DNA of 64,000 bases, taken from Dehalococcoidia bacterium (GTDB lineage: Bacteria > Chloroflexota > Dehalococcoidia > Lucifugimonadales > Lucifugimonadaceae). This document shows, in pieces, positions 17,033 to 25,580 of this stretch. The translations under genes and the position numbers were made by a program. The notes beneath the pieces are model-generated. The model had not been told where the DNA came from and searched no databases. It saw only the letters and a program-made list of their open reading frames with translations. Position 1 is the first letter of the stretch, and each line of letters starts with the position of its first letter. The DNA is taken from assembly GCA_012959765.1 (NCBI GenBank), contig DUCO01000049.1, positions 30,949 to 94,948 on the forward strand, in the 5' to 3' direction.

Positions 17033-17758
17033 TTATTGCGCTCGGAACCAGTCGAACAGCAATTTGAATATGCCGAGTGGGCCGAACATGATCACCGCTA
17101 CGGCCGTCGTGCTAACAATCGCTGTTACAGCGGTGGTTTGGCCAAGCCTGAATCGATCGCTATTGGGTCCCATGTATCGGAATACCACTGTGGCCATAAA
17201 CATCGCGCTGACCCCAGCCCAGAACCCATGCTTCATCCCCGTCATGGCGTAGGTCAGCACGAAGAATGGAGTGCTCCACACCCACGATGAGAAGGCCTCG
17301 CCCACTGTGTTCTGCGAAAAGGCAAGCCCGGTAACGTCGAGTAAAAACAGGTTTGCTGGCAGCAATAACCCGACAAAAAACGGCAACAATCCGGCGTAGA
17401 TAACCGCGGTCATAAACAGCGGTAGAAATCGTCCTTCTCGGCCAGCAACTGCTGTAGCTACCAGGCCAGCGCCAAACATCGCAGCCCCACCGCCAAGTAT
17501 CGGTGCAGGCGAAAGCTTCAAGATGTGCGAGAAGTTGGGACGGTGAAGAACATACTGCCAATCGGCGTCGTCTATCGCCACGATGATGTTGACGTACTGA
17601 ACTATCAACGCCATTGCAATCCCGAACGGAATTAGCGCAACGGCCATGCCAAATCTACGACGGCGATCATCTTCAAATCGATCTTCTTCGATTTGATCTC
17701 GTTCGATGTAACCCCGGCGAAACGATGACGCGCCTGATGTTGAAGGGTTGCTTTGCAT
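17033..17758 (-). CDS. Integral membrane protein of unknown function, paralogue of 16130-16939
   Basis: 241 residues from the ATG at 17758; a TTG ten codons upstream is an alternative start and neither has a clear ribosome-binding site. The N-terminus is strongly charged (RDQIEEDRFEDDRRRR), followed by about six hydrophobic segments. Shared blocks with the downstream neighbour are given at that entry. The two genes are 93 bases apart and probably co-transcribed. Paired paralogues suggest a hetero-oligomeric membrane complex, but nothing in the sequence identifies a substrate. Confidence 0.75.
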   Translation of the reverse strand: MQSNPSTSGASSFRRGYIERDQIEEDRFEDDRRRRFGMAVALIPFGIAMALIVQYVNIIVAIDDADWQYVLHRPNFSHILKLSPAPILGGGAAMFGAGLVATAVAGREGRFLPLFMTAVIYAGLLPFFVGLLLPANLFLLDVTGLAFSQNTVGEAFSSWVWSTPFFVLTYAMTGMKHGFWAGVSAMFMATVVFRYMGPNSDRFRLGQTTAVTAIVSTTAVAVIMFGPLGIFKLLFDWFRAQ

Positions 17759-17953
17759 CAGAACAACGATAGCACTTACCTTCGGCAACGTCGTAATAAT
17801 CTAGTGACAAGCTATGCGTGATTTCAATTTAGGTTCACGTGATGTACGACGAACGGTGTTAGCCGGTGTATACATCCGGCTCCTCTGCTACACTTCCCGA
17901 TTCCCAATTTCCGGCTACTCATGAGCCAGATCAATCCCAGAGGCGATTCCCCG

Positions 17954-19054
17954 ATGAAAATCACAGATGTGCGAATGGAAATGTTCAAGTGGCCGCGAGC
18001 CGTGCCAATCACGAACGGTCTGTACACGTACACACACAACCTGTTGAACATCGTGGTGATCGAAACCGACGACCCCGATATTCAAGGAATCGGACTCGCC
18101 GGCGGCATCGAATCTACGCCCGAAATCGGCGCAGCGTTCATCGAACACTTCAAGAAGGGGCTCATCGGGCAGGACCCGCTGAACAACGAAGCCCTGTGGC
18201 ACGCAATGTGGCGACCAAAACTGGTGGGTCGACGTGGCATTTCCACTCGCATCCTCGGGGGAATCGACATTGCCCTGTGGGACATCAAGGGCAAGGTCGC
18301 CAACATGCCTGTCTACAAGCTGCTTGGGGGCTTCACGAACAAGGTCGACACCTACATCGCTGGCGGCTACTACGAGGAAGGCAAGGGCCTCAAAGAGCTA
18401 GCGCAGGAGATGGAAGATAACGTTCGATTGGGCGCTCGGGCTGTGAAGATCAAGGTCGGAGCGGTTTCGATCAACGAAGATATCGAGCGGGTGCGTGTCT
18501 GTCGTGATGCGATCGGACCCGACGTGCGGTTGATGGTCGATGCTAACAATGCTTATCGTCACTATCAGGCGATCGAATTTGCACGAAAGGCCGAGCAGTA
18601 CGATCTGTTCTGGTTCGAAGAGCCGGTTGAGCCAGACGACTACATTGGGCAGGCCGAGATCACCCGGGCGACATCTGTGCCCATAGCAGCCGGTGAGAAC
18701 GAGTACACCCGCTACGGTTTCAGGGACATGATCAACGCTCGCGCCGTCGACATTCTTCAGCCCGATGCCCTGATTCTTGGTGGAATTACTGAGTACATGA
18801 AGGTGGCAGCTCTGGCACAGGCTAACGATCTCGATGTCGCTCCGCACGGTGCGCAGGAAGTCCACATTCATCTCGTGGCAGCAGTGCCGAATGGTCTCAT
18901 CCTCGAGTACTACCGGGAGTCCGTAAACCCGATGCACGGCAAGGTGTGGGAGCACGAACTGGTTATCAAGGACGGATACGTCTACGCCCCAGAGTTGCCC
19001 GGCCTCGGACTCGTGCCGAAATGGGACACGCTGGCGCCGTATCGAGTGGGCTAG
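17954..19054 (+). CDS. Enolase-superfamily dehydratase/racemase (mandelate racemase group)
   Basis: 366-residue member of the enolase superfamily, which abstracts a proton alpha to a carboxylate and commonly dehydrates sugar acids. The KIKVG motif supplies the barrel KxK site, metal ligands appear in LMVDANNAY, FWFEEPVEPDD and AAGENEYTR, and a late histidine in APHGAQEVHIHL would be the second base. That layout fits the mandelate racemase/galactonate-gluconate dehydratase branch. I start at MKITDV (17954), the typical N-terminus; an ATG 11 codons earlier is possible. Gluconolactonase-like genes occur 13 kb away, consistent with sugar-acid catabolism. Confidence 0.92.
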   Translation: MKITDVRMEMFKWPRAVPITNGLYTYTHNLLNIVVIETDDPDIQGIGLAGGIESTPEIGAAFIEHFKKGLIGQDPLNNEALWHAMWRPKLVGRRGISTRILGGIDIALWDIKGKVANMPVYKLLGGFTNKVDTYIAGGYYEEGKGLKELAQEMEDNVRLGARAVKIKVGAVSINEDIERVRVCRDAIGPDVRLMVDANNAYRHYQAIEFARKAEQYDLFWFEEPVEPDDYIGQAEITRATSVPIAAGENEYTRYGFRDMINARAVDILQPDALILGGITEYMKVAALAQANDLDVAPHGAQEVHIHLVAAVPNGLILEYYRESVNPMHGKVWEHELVIKDGYVYAPELPGLGLVPKWDTLAPYRVG

Positions 19055-19139
19055 AGGCATATACTCTCGCCCGACTGGGCTTTCGTCTGTGCGCTGTGGC
19101 GCGGGCGATCCTGCGAAATAACTGGAGAAGCACGAACGA

Positions 19140-20003
19140 ATGCCGAATTTTGATTACGAAGCGCCAACCTCGTTGGAAAGTGCGCTTGAAATGCTAGCTC
19201 GACCCGGTGAGGTGCGCCCGCTCGTGGGTGGAACCGACGTTATCGACCAACTTAAAAGCAACCGTCGAAACGCCGATATTGTGATCGATCTGAAGCGAAT
19301 CCCCGAGCTTCTGAACATCGAAGCAAACGGGTCTGGGCTGCGAATCGGATCAGCGGTTTCCTGCACGGATGTCCACAATTTCACGGCCGAAAATGGCGGC
19401 TACCCTGCCCTTTCGGAATCCGCCGATCTTGTTGGATCGATTCACATTCAGAACCGTGCCAGCGTCGGCGGAAACGTCTGTAACGCAGCTCCTTCTGCCG
19501 ACACCATTCCGGCACTGCTGATTCACGAAGCTATTGCTCACACGGTTAGCGCATCAGGCGCACGTGAAATTCCCCTCATCGACTTCTTTGCAGGTCCGGG
19601 TCAAACAGTTCTCCAGAAGGGCGAAATTCTGAAGGAACTCGTACTTCCTGCTCCTTCGGCAAACACAGCGTCTGCCTACTTGCGATTTATCCCTCGAAAC
19701 GAAATGGACATCGCCGTTGCGGGAGTCGGCTCGCTGATCGAAGTCGACCCGTCTTCGGGAGTCGTTACCAAAGCTCGAATCGCTCTTGCATCGGTGGCTC
19801 CAACACCGGTTCGGGCATACGCAGCCGAAGAATTTTTAGAAGGAACCGTTATTGATGCAGCGGCAATCGACGAGACTGCCGATCTGGCGGTCGGTTCAGC
19901 CGTACCGATCACCGATGTGCGCGGCTCAGCCGAATACCGAAAAGAACTGATCAGAGTTCTGACAAAGCGAACCCTGAACATCTGCCTCGAGCGATTGGCC
20001 TAA
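19140..20003 (+). CDS. coxM: FAD-binding subunit of a molybdenum hydroxylase (CoxM/XdhB type)
   Basis: 287-residue FAD subunit of the xanthine dehydrogenase/CO dehydrogenase family, passing electrons from the Fe-S subunit to FAD. Recognisable are PLVGGTDVIDQL (FAD pyrophosphate loop), the second FAD segment RASVGGNVCNAAPSADTIPA and a C-terminal CO-dehydrogenase flavoprotein domain. The Fe-S subunit follows after four bases, so the two are co-translated. The molybdenum catalytic subunit (CoxL/XdhA, about 750-800 residues) is absent on both sides, so these genes must serve a large subunit encoded elsewhere or be relics. Confidence 0.93.
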   Translation: MPNFDYEAPTSLESALEMLARPGEVRPLVGGTDVIDQLKSNRRNADIVIDLKRIPELLNIEANGSGLRIGSAVSCTDVHNFTAENGGYPALSESADLVGSIHIQNRASVGGNVCNAAPSADTIPALLIHEAIAHTVSASGAREIPLIDFFAGPGQTVLQKGEILKELVLPAPSANTASAYLRFIPRNEMDIAVAGVGSLIEVDPSSGVVTKARIALASVAPTPVRAYAAEEFLEGTVIDAAAIDETADLAVGSAVPITDVRGSAEYRKELIRVLTKRTLNICLERLA

Positions 20004-20006
20004 ATC

Positions 20007-20483
20007 ATGAGCAAGAAACAAATCAAGACCACGGTCAACGGCGTCGAGCACGAGATTCTCGTCGACTCGACGTGGACACTTCTCGAAACACTTCGAGATC
20101 AGTTGAGTCTCACTGGCACCAAAGAGGGCTGCTCGAACGGAAACTGCGGCGCCTGCACGGTACTGGTCAACGGAAAATCGTCGTGTTCATGCCTTGTACT
20201 TGCACCGGAAATCGATGGTCGAGAAGTGACGACCGTAGAAGGCCTCGCCGATCACGGTCACCTGACGCCGGTTCAAGATGCATTCGTCGAGAACTCCGGA
20301 CTTCAGTGCGGTTTCTGTACGCCCGGTTTCATGATCGCCACCACTGCACTGCTCAGTGAAAATCCGCATCCCTCCGAGAACGAGATTCGGCTCAAGCTGG
20401 CGGGCAACCTGTGTCGCTGCACCGGCTACGACAAGATCGTGAGATCGGTACAAGACGCCGCCGAGCGCCTGAGCAAGGCGTAG
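20007..20483 (+). CDS. coxS: [2Fe-2S] subunit of a molybdenum hydroxylase (CoxS/XdhC-S type)
   Basis: 158-residue iron-sulfur subunit. The N-terminal plant-type ferredoxin cluster is seen in [16 protein letters not shown] with a further cysteine in SCSCLVLAP; the second cluster uses [10 protein letters not shown] and [12 protein letters not shown]. These are the complete cysteine sets for both [2Fe-2S] centres. It lies four bases after coxM. The start ATG directly follows the coxM stop. Downstream, where a large subunit often lies, is a repeat-rich 0.9 kb spacer before xdhC. Confidence 0.95.
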   Translation: MSKKQIKTTVNGVEHEILVDSTWTLLETLRDQLSLTGTKEGCSNGNCGACTVLVNGKSSCSCLVLAPEIDGREVTTVEGLADHGHLTPVQDAFVENSGLQCGFCTPGFMIATTALLSENPHPSENEIRLKLAGNLCRCTGYDKIVRSVQDAAERLSKA

Positions 20484-20529
20484 TTTGTTGGCATTGTGCT
20501 CAGCACTCGCTGCGCAATAGCGAGTATTC

Positions 20530-20668
20530 GATTTCCCGACCGAAGTCATCGGAGCGGAGGGATCTCGGAGAAAATGACTCCTGACTCGAGAAATCAACGT
20601 TGCATTCTGTGATGCCAGCCGAGTCCATCGAGATCCCTCGACTTCACTCCGTTCCGCTCGGGAAATGG
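20530..20668. repeat. Inverted pair of dispersed spacer repeats
   Basis: A TTCCCGA...GGAGGGATCT unit (20530-20562) and its inverted relative ATCCCTCGAC...GCTCGGGAAA (about 20630-20665) face each other after coxS. A third relative lies at 24766-24799 (TTTCCCGAG...GGAGTCGAGGGATCT). The family is spacer-located and could form a long stem-loop here. Confidence 0.55.
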
Positions 20669-20768
20669 ATTCTCGTCCCGGGCACAACGTGTGTGACCTT
20701 CAATGCGCAGATCTGCCAAATGAGGCAACATTCAAGGTAAGACCGCTGTTTACGGTGGTGATGCTCGT

Positions 20769-21020
20769 GTGACGTTGAGCGGGTTACGTACTTTGAATTC
20801 ACAAATATTTCGAAGTTTCTACCGCAATGTCGCACGCCAGAAAATCGCACGTCCGGTGAAGCTGACCGCCGCCGCATTTATCCTAGTAACCATGTTGGCA
20901 ATCGCGGTAAGTTGCACTGGTGGCGGCGATGATTCGACCAGCATTCAAAGGGTTCGAAATCCTAATAAACATTACTTGAGTGGACATGGGTTACTACTGT
21001 GGTGCCACGGTCGCAGGTGA
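20769..21020 (+). CDS. Possible short lipoprotein or broken leader
   Basis: 83 codons from a GTG with a hydrophobic signal-like region and the lipobox-like AIAVSC (Cys49), followed by GGGDDST, which is the usual look of a lipoprotein linker. The remainder (HGLLLWCHGRR) is not protein-like and overlaps the next small gene in another frame. Either a very short lipoprotein or the start of a gene whose frame has been lost near 20950-20980. Confidence 0.3.
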   Translation: MTLSGLRTLNSQIFRSFYRNVARQKIARPVKLTAAAFILVTMLAIAVSCTGGGDDSTSIQRVRNPNKHYLSGHGLLLWCHGRR

Positions 21021-21204
21021 TTCTCTGTCCGAACTACTGAAATCTGTTCAGACGCATGCTGTTGAACATCACGGTTACACGCAGGCCGAGGTCGATTCTC
21101 CCGAGAAAATTGCCATCTGGGAGGGAGCTATCAAGCAATCGTCCCGACCCGGCGACATCCGGACACCCCGGGGAGACATGAAACCCGGTGTCGAACCGCA
21201 CTGA
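20980..21204 (+). CDS. Small DUF1059-like protein
   Basis: 74 codons from GTG (20980) beginning VDMGYYCGATVAGDS. The pattern DMG..C....AG......L...V..HA...HGY matches the small DUF1059 family, whose function is unknown. There is no convincing ribosome-binding site, and the preceding frame carries a lipoprotein-like signal, so an original fusion cut by a frameshift is possible. It ends in a proline/arginine-rich tail (RPGDIRTPRGDMKPG). Confidence 0.55.
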   Translation: MDMGYYCGATVAGDSLSELLKSVQTHAVEHHGYTQAEVDSPEKIAIWEGAIKQSSRPGDIRTPRGDMKPGVEPH

Positions 21205-21379
21205 GCATCACTCGGTGCTACAAATTCAACAAACGCAGGTTAGCCGCGACCATATGCTAATCTGAACTCATGCTATGCACCGATTCGGTGAGTTTGCCCA
21301 GCGCACGCGCCGAGTTCGATTACCATTGCATCAAACACCACAGAAATTCCACGAGTCCCGGCAAGGTCACACGTAATAC

Positions 21380-22531
21380 ATGGAACAGGTTTTTAGAGCC
21401 GCATCCGACGAAATGACAGCAGGCAACGCAATGGTCGTTGCAACAGTCGTCAAAACTTCTGGATCTACCCCGCAAAAGCCCGGTGCGAAGTTGCTTGTAC
21501 GAGCCGACGGTTCAGGCGTAGGCACGCTCGGTGGCGGATGTGTTGAAGGCGACATCTGGTTCGCATCATCACAGCTACTGAAAAGCGGTGGACCTGCAGA
21601 GATGCGTGATTACGAGCTCAACGAAGACCTCGCAGCCCAGGACGGTCTCGTGTGCGGCGGAACAATGTACTTCCTGCTCGACCCAATTCGGGAACCTGCT
21701 GAAGTATCCGAGTTCAACGACGAAGTGATCGCTGCCTACGAAGGCGGGGCACCCGTTGCAGTTGCCAGCCTGATGAAAGTCCCCGAGGGATCGGAACTTG
21801 TAGTCGGAACGAAGCTGCTTATTCGAGAGAATGGGTCGACTTCCGGATCATTTCGCGATGAGAGGCTCGATGCCAACGCCATCAACGAAGCACACCGACT
21901 TATGGCGATGGGCAAGAACGACTACATCGTTGGCGAATCAGGGGCCGAGTACTTCATCGAGGCCTACACGACTCCTCCAACGCTGGTTCTCACAGGTGGT
22001 GGGCACGTTTCGAAGGCGCTTTCAAACATCGCCTCGACACTGGGTTTCCGGATATTTATTATCGACGACCGGGAAGAATTCTCGAATCCTGAACGCTTCC
22101 CGGAGGCTGAACAAACAGTCGTTTCAGATTACGGTTCAGCGTTCGAAAAACTTGCCATCGGCACGAACTCTTTTATCGTCATCGCCACTCGTGGTCACCG
22201 CTACGACGCCTCGGCAACGGCCGCGGCAATGCGAACCCCGGCGAGCTACGTCGGACTACTCGGTTCAAAGCGCAAGACGATCCTCATCTACGAAGAACTT
22301 TTTGCCAGTGGCTTCACGATGGAGGAAGTCCAGGCTGTGCGATCGCCTATCGGCCTGAACATTTCTGCCCGAACCCCCGAAGAGATTGCTCTCTCGATCA
22401 TGTCGGAGATCGTCGGGTTCCGACTTGGCGGCGATGGCGGCACTCTGAAGCTCGATCAACGCCTGATCGACAAAGCAGCCGAAAAGGCCGCAAGCCGCTC
22501 AGAATCGACCGAACCTGTAGGCGCCGACTAA
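21380..22531 (+). CDS. xdhC: XdhC/CoxF-family molybdenum cofactor insertion protein
   Basis: 383-residue accessory protein that binds molybdenum cofactor, promotes its sulfuration and hands it to xanthine dehydrogenase-type enzymes. The N-terminal XdhC/CoxI domain shows KTSGSTPQKPGAKLLV and GTLGGGCVEGDIW; the C-terminal Rossmann-like domain shows TGGGHVSKALSNIA, FIVIATRGHRYD and YVGLLGSKRKT. The MocA gene starts two bases after its stop. Its presence with coxMS argues that a molybdenum hydroxylase is, or was, made by this cell. Confidence 0.93.
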   Translation: MEQVFRAASDEMTAGNAMVVATVVKTSGSTPQKPGAKLLVRADGSGVGTLGGGCVEGDIWFASSQLLKSGGPAEMRDYELNEDLAAQDGLVCGGTMYFLLDPIREPAEVSEFNDEVIAAYEGGAPVAVASLMKVPEGSELVVGTKLLIRENGSTSGSFRDERLDANAINEAHRLMAMGKNDYIVGESGAEYFIEAYTTPPTLVLTGGGHVSKALSNIASTLGFRIFIIDDREEFSNPERFPEAEQTVVSDYGSAFEKLAIGTNSFIVIATRGHRYDASATAAAMRTPASYVGLLGSKRKTILIYEELFASGFTMEEVQAVRSPIGLNISARTPEEIALSIMSEIVGFRLGGDGGTLKLDQRLIDKAAEKAASRSESTEPVGAD

Positions 22532-22532
22532 C

Positions 22533-23156
22533 GTGTCGAGCTACAACGCAGTAGGGCTACTTCTTGCTGCTGGCGAATCAAGCCGAATGGGTCGACCGAA
22601 AGCGTTATTGCCGTGGCGAGGCACGACGCTGGTCGAATACCAGATGAACTCGCTGTTGCAGGGCGGTTGCGATTCCGTGATCGTGGTCACCGGCAAGTAC
22701 GACGAGGAGATGGCTCCGCTGCTGAAGGATCGACCCGGAGTCATCAGGGCGTACAACCCCAAGTTCCTCGAAGGCAAAACCACTTCGATAAAAGCTGGAA
22801 TTTGGGAAGTTCTCGACGGGGTTCACTCGATAGTGCTGCTGGCGGTCGATCAACCTCGTCCAGCCTGGGTCATCGAGAAAGTTCTGAAAATCCACACTGA
22901 CTTTGGAGCCGACATTACGTCGCCCGGATTCGATGGCCATGGCGGTCACCCTCTGATATTCGATGCCGGCCTTCGCACAGATCTTGTGGAGATAACAGAA
23001 GAGGGCGAAGGCGTGCGAGTGATCTTCAAGAAGCCTGATATCGACCACCATAGGGTCAAGTTCGATTCGGCGATAGTCAGACTCGATATCAACACACCGG
23101 AAGCCTACGAAACTGCTCTGGCATCGTACGCTGAATTGGCTCGTCCAAACGGGTAA
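22533..23156 (+). CDS. mocA: Molybdenum cofactor cytidylyltransferase (MocA-like)
   Basis: 207-residue nucleotidyltransferase. The N-terminal LLLAAGESSRMGRPKALLPW is the classic MobA/MocA nucleotide-binding signature, followed by VIVVTGKYD and the metal-binding region LLAVDQPRPAW. Next to xdhC it most likely attaches CMP to molybdopterin for a molybdenum hydroxylase; MobA (GMP) is less likely in this context. It starts at GTG two bases after the xdhC stop and is followed closely by a small membrane-protein gene. Confidence 0.9.
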   Translation: MSSYNAVGLLLAAGESSRMGRPKALLPWRGTTLVEYQMNSLLQGGCDSVIVVTGKYDEEMAPLLKDRPGVIRAYNPKFLEGKTTSIKAGIWEVLDGVHSIVLLAVDQPRPAWVIEKVLKIHTDFGADITSPGFDGHGGHPLIFDAGLRTDLVEITEEGEGVRVIFKKPDIDHHRVKFDSAIVRLDINTPEAYETALASYAELARPNG

Positions 23157-23168
23157 TATGGGGGTGAT

Positions 23169-23534
23169 ATGAGTTCACCTACACCGGTTCGAAACAAACT
23201 CTGGGTGCGAATCGTGTACTACCCTGCGGTCGTCTTTCTCGGAATTCCGACTCTCGCTATCTGGGTATTACTGCACGTTGCAGCGATTGATTTTGCCTGC
23301 AATTGCATGCCTATAGGTGAGTTGGAGTTCACACCGGAGCTACAAGTTTTTGGGGCAATATTGACCGGCGTCCCCTTGCTCTTCGCCGATTGGTTCGTAT
23401 GGTGGAAATGGCGTGATTACCGTCGCAAGGAAAAGTGGGCGAAGGCCTATGCGAAGGAACATGCCTCCTGGTACTCAAAAACCGGCAATGACCGTCCGAC
23501 TGAACCGATAAAAAATAAATACTATGAGCCTTAA
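23169..23534 (+). CDS. Small two-helix membrane protein, unknown
   Basis: 121 residues with two hydrophobic segments (about 14-40 and 57-75), a cysteine pair CNC between them and a basic cytoplasmic-looking tail (KWRDYRRKEKWAKAY). It overlaps the next gene by 11 bases, suggesting coupled translation. No family recognised. Confidence 0.7.
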   Translation: MSSPTPVRNKLWVRIVYYPAVVFLGIPTLAIWVLLHVAAIDFACNCMPIGELEFTPELQVFGAILTGVPLLFADWFVWWKWRDYRRKEKWAKAYAKEHASWYSKTGNDRPTEPIKNKYYEP

Positions 23535-24735
23535 CGATCTCGCTCCTTCAGGCAATCCGCTTGATGATGCACGCGAGTTCCTCCAGTCGACCGGTACAGA
23601 CGGTTGGCTGACCCGAGATTACCGATACACCAACCCCGTATTCGAGGCCGCTCTTGGCAAACGGGTGGAGCACCTGACACGACCCGTCTGGCTGTGGATT
23701 CCCGCCGATGGCGATCCGCAGTTACTGGCGCACGAAGTCGATGCTGGTCGCTTCCCTGCCGACTCGTCTCCTATTGCTGCTTATGGCAGTCGGGTTCAGA
23801 TGGTCGCAGGGCTGAAAACGCTTGTAGGCAGTGCAACTAAAGTTGCGATGGAATACTCGCCTCTCTATGCATTGCCACGAGTGGCGCGAGTCGATGCTGG
23901 AACGATCGAGTTGATCCGTTCTCTGGGGCCAGAAATCGTGTCTTCTGGCGATGTGATTCAGTATTCGACAGAACGCTGGACACCCGATCAGTTGCAGTCG
24001 CACTTCTTCGCCGTTTCGGCTCTGGATCGCATCGTTCGCCAGACGTTTCAGTACGTTGGCGAGAACATTCGATGGGCGCTTACCGAGCACGATATCGCCG
24101 AGCACATTCGAGGTAAGTTCGACCGGGCGGGTCTCGAGTTCGACGACGGTCCAGTGGTTGCGTTCAACGAGCATTCGTCCGACCCGCACTACGACCCGCA
24201 GCCCGGTGAGGCAGCGGTGATCAGGCGAGAAGGTTGGCTGCTGATCGACCTGTGGGCGCGCAAGAAACCTGAATCTCCAGACGACCGAAATATATCTGCC
24301 GACATCACATGGACCGCCAAGCTCGGCGAGCCACCAACTGCGAAGCAACAGGAAGTTTTCAACGCCGTTACAGGTGCACGTGACGCGGCGTTCGACCTGC
24401 TTGAAACTCGAGTACTTGAAGGCGACAACCCTAAGGGCTGGGAGCTAGATCGGGCAGCTCGTGACGTGATCGAAAAGGCCGGCTACGGTGAGTATTTCGT
24501 ACACCGACTCGGCCATTCGCTTGGCTATGAAGTGCATTCGAACGGCGTGAACCTCGACGACTGGGAGACCCACGACACCCGCACAGTAATCAACGGTGTT
24601 GGTGTGACGATCGAACCGGGAATCTACTTACCCGAGTTCGGAGTCCGCTCCGAAATGGACGTCTATCTGGGCGAGGACGGTCCCGAAGTAACCGGCAAAC
24701 GCCAGACCGAGATATTGCAGGTTGAGACGAGTTAA
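23524..24735 (+). CDS. M24-family metallopeptidase (creatinase/Xaa-Pro aminopeptidase-like)
   Basis: 403 residues with an N-terminal creatinase-like domain and a C-terminal pita-bread fold. Metal ligands expected for the family appear in LLIDLWARK and ADITWTAKLG (two Asp), RLGHSLGYEVH (His), TIEPGIYLPEFG (Glu) and RSEMDVYL (Glu). It probably hydrolyses X-Pro dipeptides or related C-N bonds in the cytoplasm. It overlaps the preceding small membrane-protein gene. A spacer hairpin lies after the stop, before the convergent HAD pseudogene. Confidence 0.88.
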   Translation: MSLNDLAPSGNPLDDAREFLQSTGTDGWLTRDYRYTNPVFEAALGKRVEHLTRPVWLWIPADGDPQLLAHEVDAGRFPADSSPIAAYGSRVQMVAGLKTLVGSATKVAMEYSPLYALPRVARVDAGTIELIRSLGPEIVSSGDVIQYSTERWTPDQLQSHFFAVSALDRIVRQTFQYVGENIRWALTEHDIAEHIRGKFDRAGLEFDDGPVVAFNEHSSDPHYDPQPGEAAVIRREGWLLIDLWARKKPESPDDRNISADITWTAKLGEPPTAKQQEVFNAVTGARDAAFDLLETRVLEGDNPKGWELDRAARDVIEKAGYGEYFVHRLGHSLGYEVHSNGVNLDDWETHDTRTVINGVGVTIEPGIYLPEFGVRSEMDVYLGEDGPEVTGKRQTEILQVETS

Positions 24736-24765
24736 GACGCTCCTTCAGCAGTTGCCGACATTCGT

Positions 24766-24799
24766 TTCCCGAGTGCAGCGAAGCGGAGTCGAGGGATCT
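24766..24799. repeat. Dispersed spacer repeat of the TTTCCCGAG/GAGGGATCT type
   Basis: Reads TTTCCCGAGTGCAGCGAAGC then GGAGTCGAGGGATCT. Related units lie at 20530-20562 and, inverted, around 20630-20665. It is confined to spacers. Confidence 0.5.
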
Positions 24800-24838
24800 T
24801 ACTCGCTGGCCCTGCTCAACCAGCTAAGCAAATCAACC

Positions 24839-24862
24839 GCCGTTTCCATCCGTGGAAACGGC
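24839..24862. terminator. Hairpin between convergent genes
   Basis: GCCGTTTCCA and TGGAAACGGC form a perfect 10-bp stem with a 4-base loop. It sits between the ends of the M24 peptidase (+) and the HAD gene (-), the right place for a two-way terminator, though no T-run follows. Confidence 0.5.
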
Positions 24863-24945
24863 GCATCTAGACTCGGGTCTTGTCGCCATGCGTCGCTCTC
24901 GAACGGTGTGCCGGGTCGAATTCCAATCGGCCAGCGATCCAGAAA

Positions 24946-25536
24946 CTATGTCGCCCAAAGAGGGGTAATCCCGACGTTTTGGGCACCTGCAAGCTCGGAA
25001 TAGGAACCGTCGCCCACCCAGACAACCTCGCTAGCCTCAACTCCAAGCAGATCCATTGCGCGTCGGTAGATCAGTGGTTCAGGCTTCATCACTCCAACGT
25101 CGAATGATGTGACGAAATGTTCAACCTCGTCAGCCAACCAGCTGCCAAACCAGCCATCGACGTCTGTATCCGATGCGTTCGAGACCACGGCTACGCTAAG
25201 TCCTATCGACTTGGTTCGCTGGATCATATCGATGATCGTTTCATCAATGTTCTCGAATATGAGATCGAGTCGACCACGACGTTCCTCAACGAGGTCGCTG
25301 ATCAGCGAGTCAGATACTTCGACGCCCTTCTCAGCGCACAGAGTTTCGAGCAACTCTCCGAATCCGGCGAATCGTCAGACCTGCCACTCGTCATCGAGTT
25401 GACGAAGCAGTGGCCGGAATTCGGCCTCTGGGATGCCGAGTCGCTCGGCGATAGACGGATTGGGCGGCGTGAAGTCAGGGTCAAACCCGGTTACGAGCGT
25501 TTCGAATAGATCGAAGATGACAGCTTTGATCACCAT
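24946..25536 (-). pseudogene. HAD-family hydrolase with one in-frame TGA
   Basis: From ATG at 25536 one frame gives MVIKAVIFDLFETLV (motif I), a cap domain, VAVVSNASD (motif II), GVMKPEP (motif III lysine) and VVWVGDGSYSE (motif IV), 196 codons in all, a normal size for a HAD phosphatase. The frame is interrupted only by TGA at 25375-25377, after residue 53 (DDEWQV), with the same frame continuing RFAGFGELLETL. One C-to-T change of a CGA or a TGG-to-TGA change would explain it. TGA is a normal stop elsewhere here (for example addB). Read-through or assembly error are the alternatives to recent inactivation. Confidence 0.85.
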
Positions 25537-25580
25537 TGCAGACTCCGCTCTACCAATTAATACGTGCTACTAGCACCACC

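Noticed and set aside
18398..19060. 220-codon open frame opposite the enolase-superfamily gene
   Set aside because: Antisense shadow; the sense gene has all catalytic motifs.
25375..25377. TGA in the HAD gene as a selenocysteine codon
   Set aside because: The position is in the cap region, not at a catalytic site; no clear SECIS-like hairpin follows, and no selenium genes are in the window.
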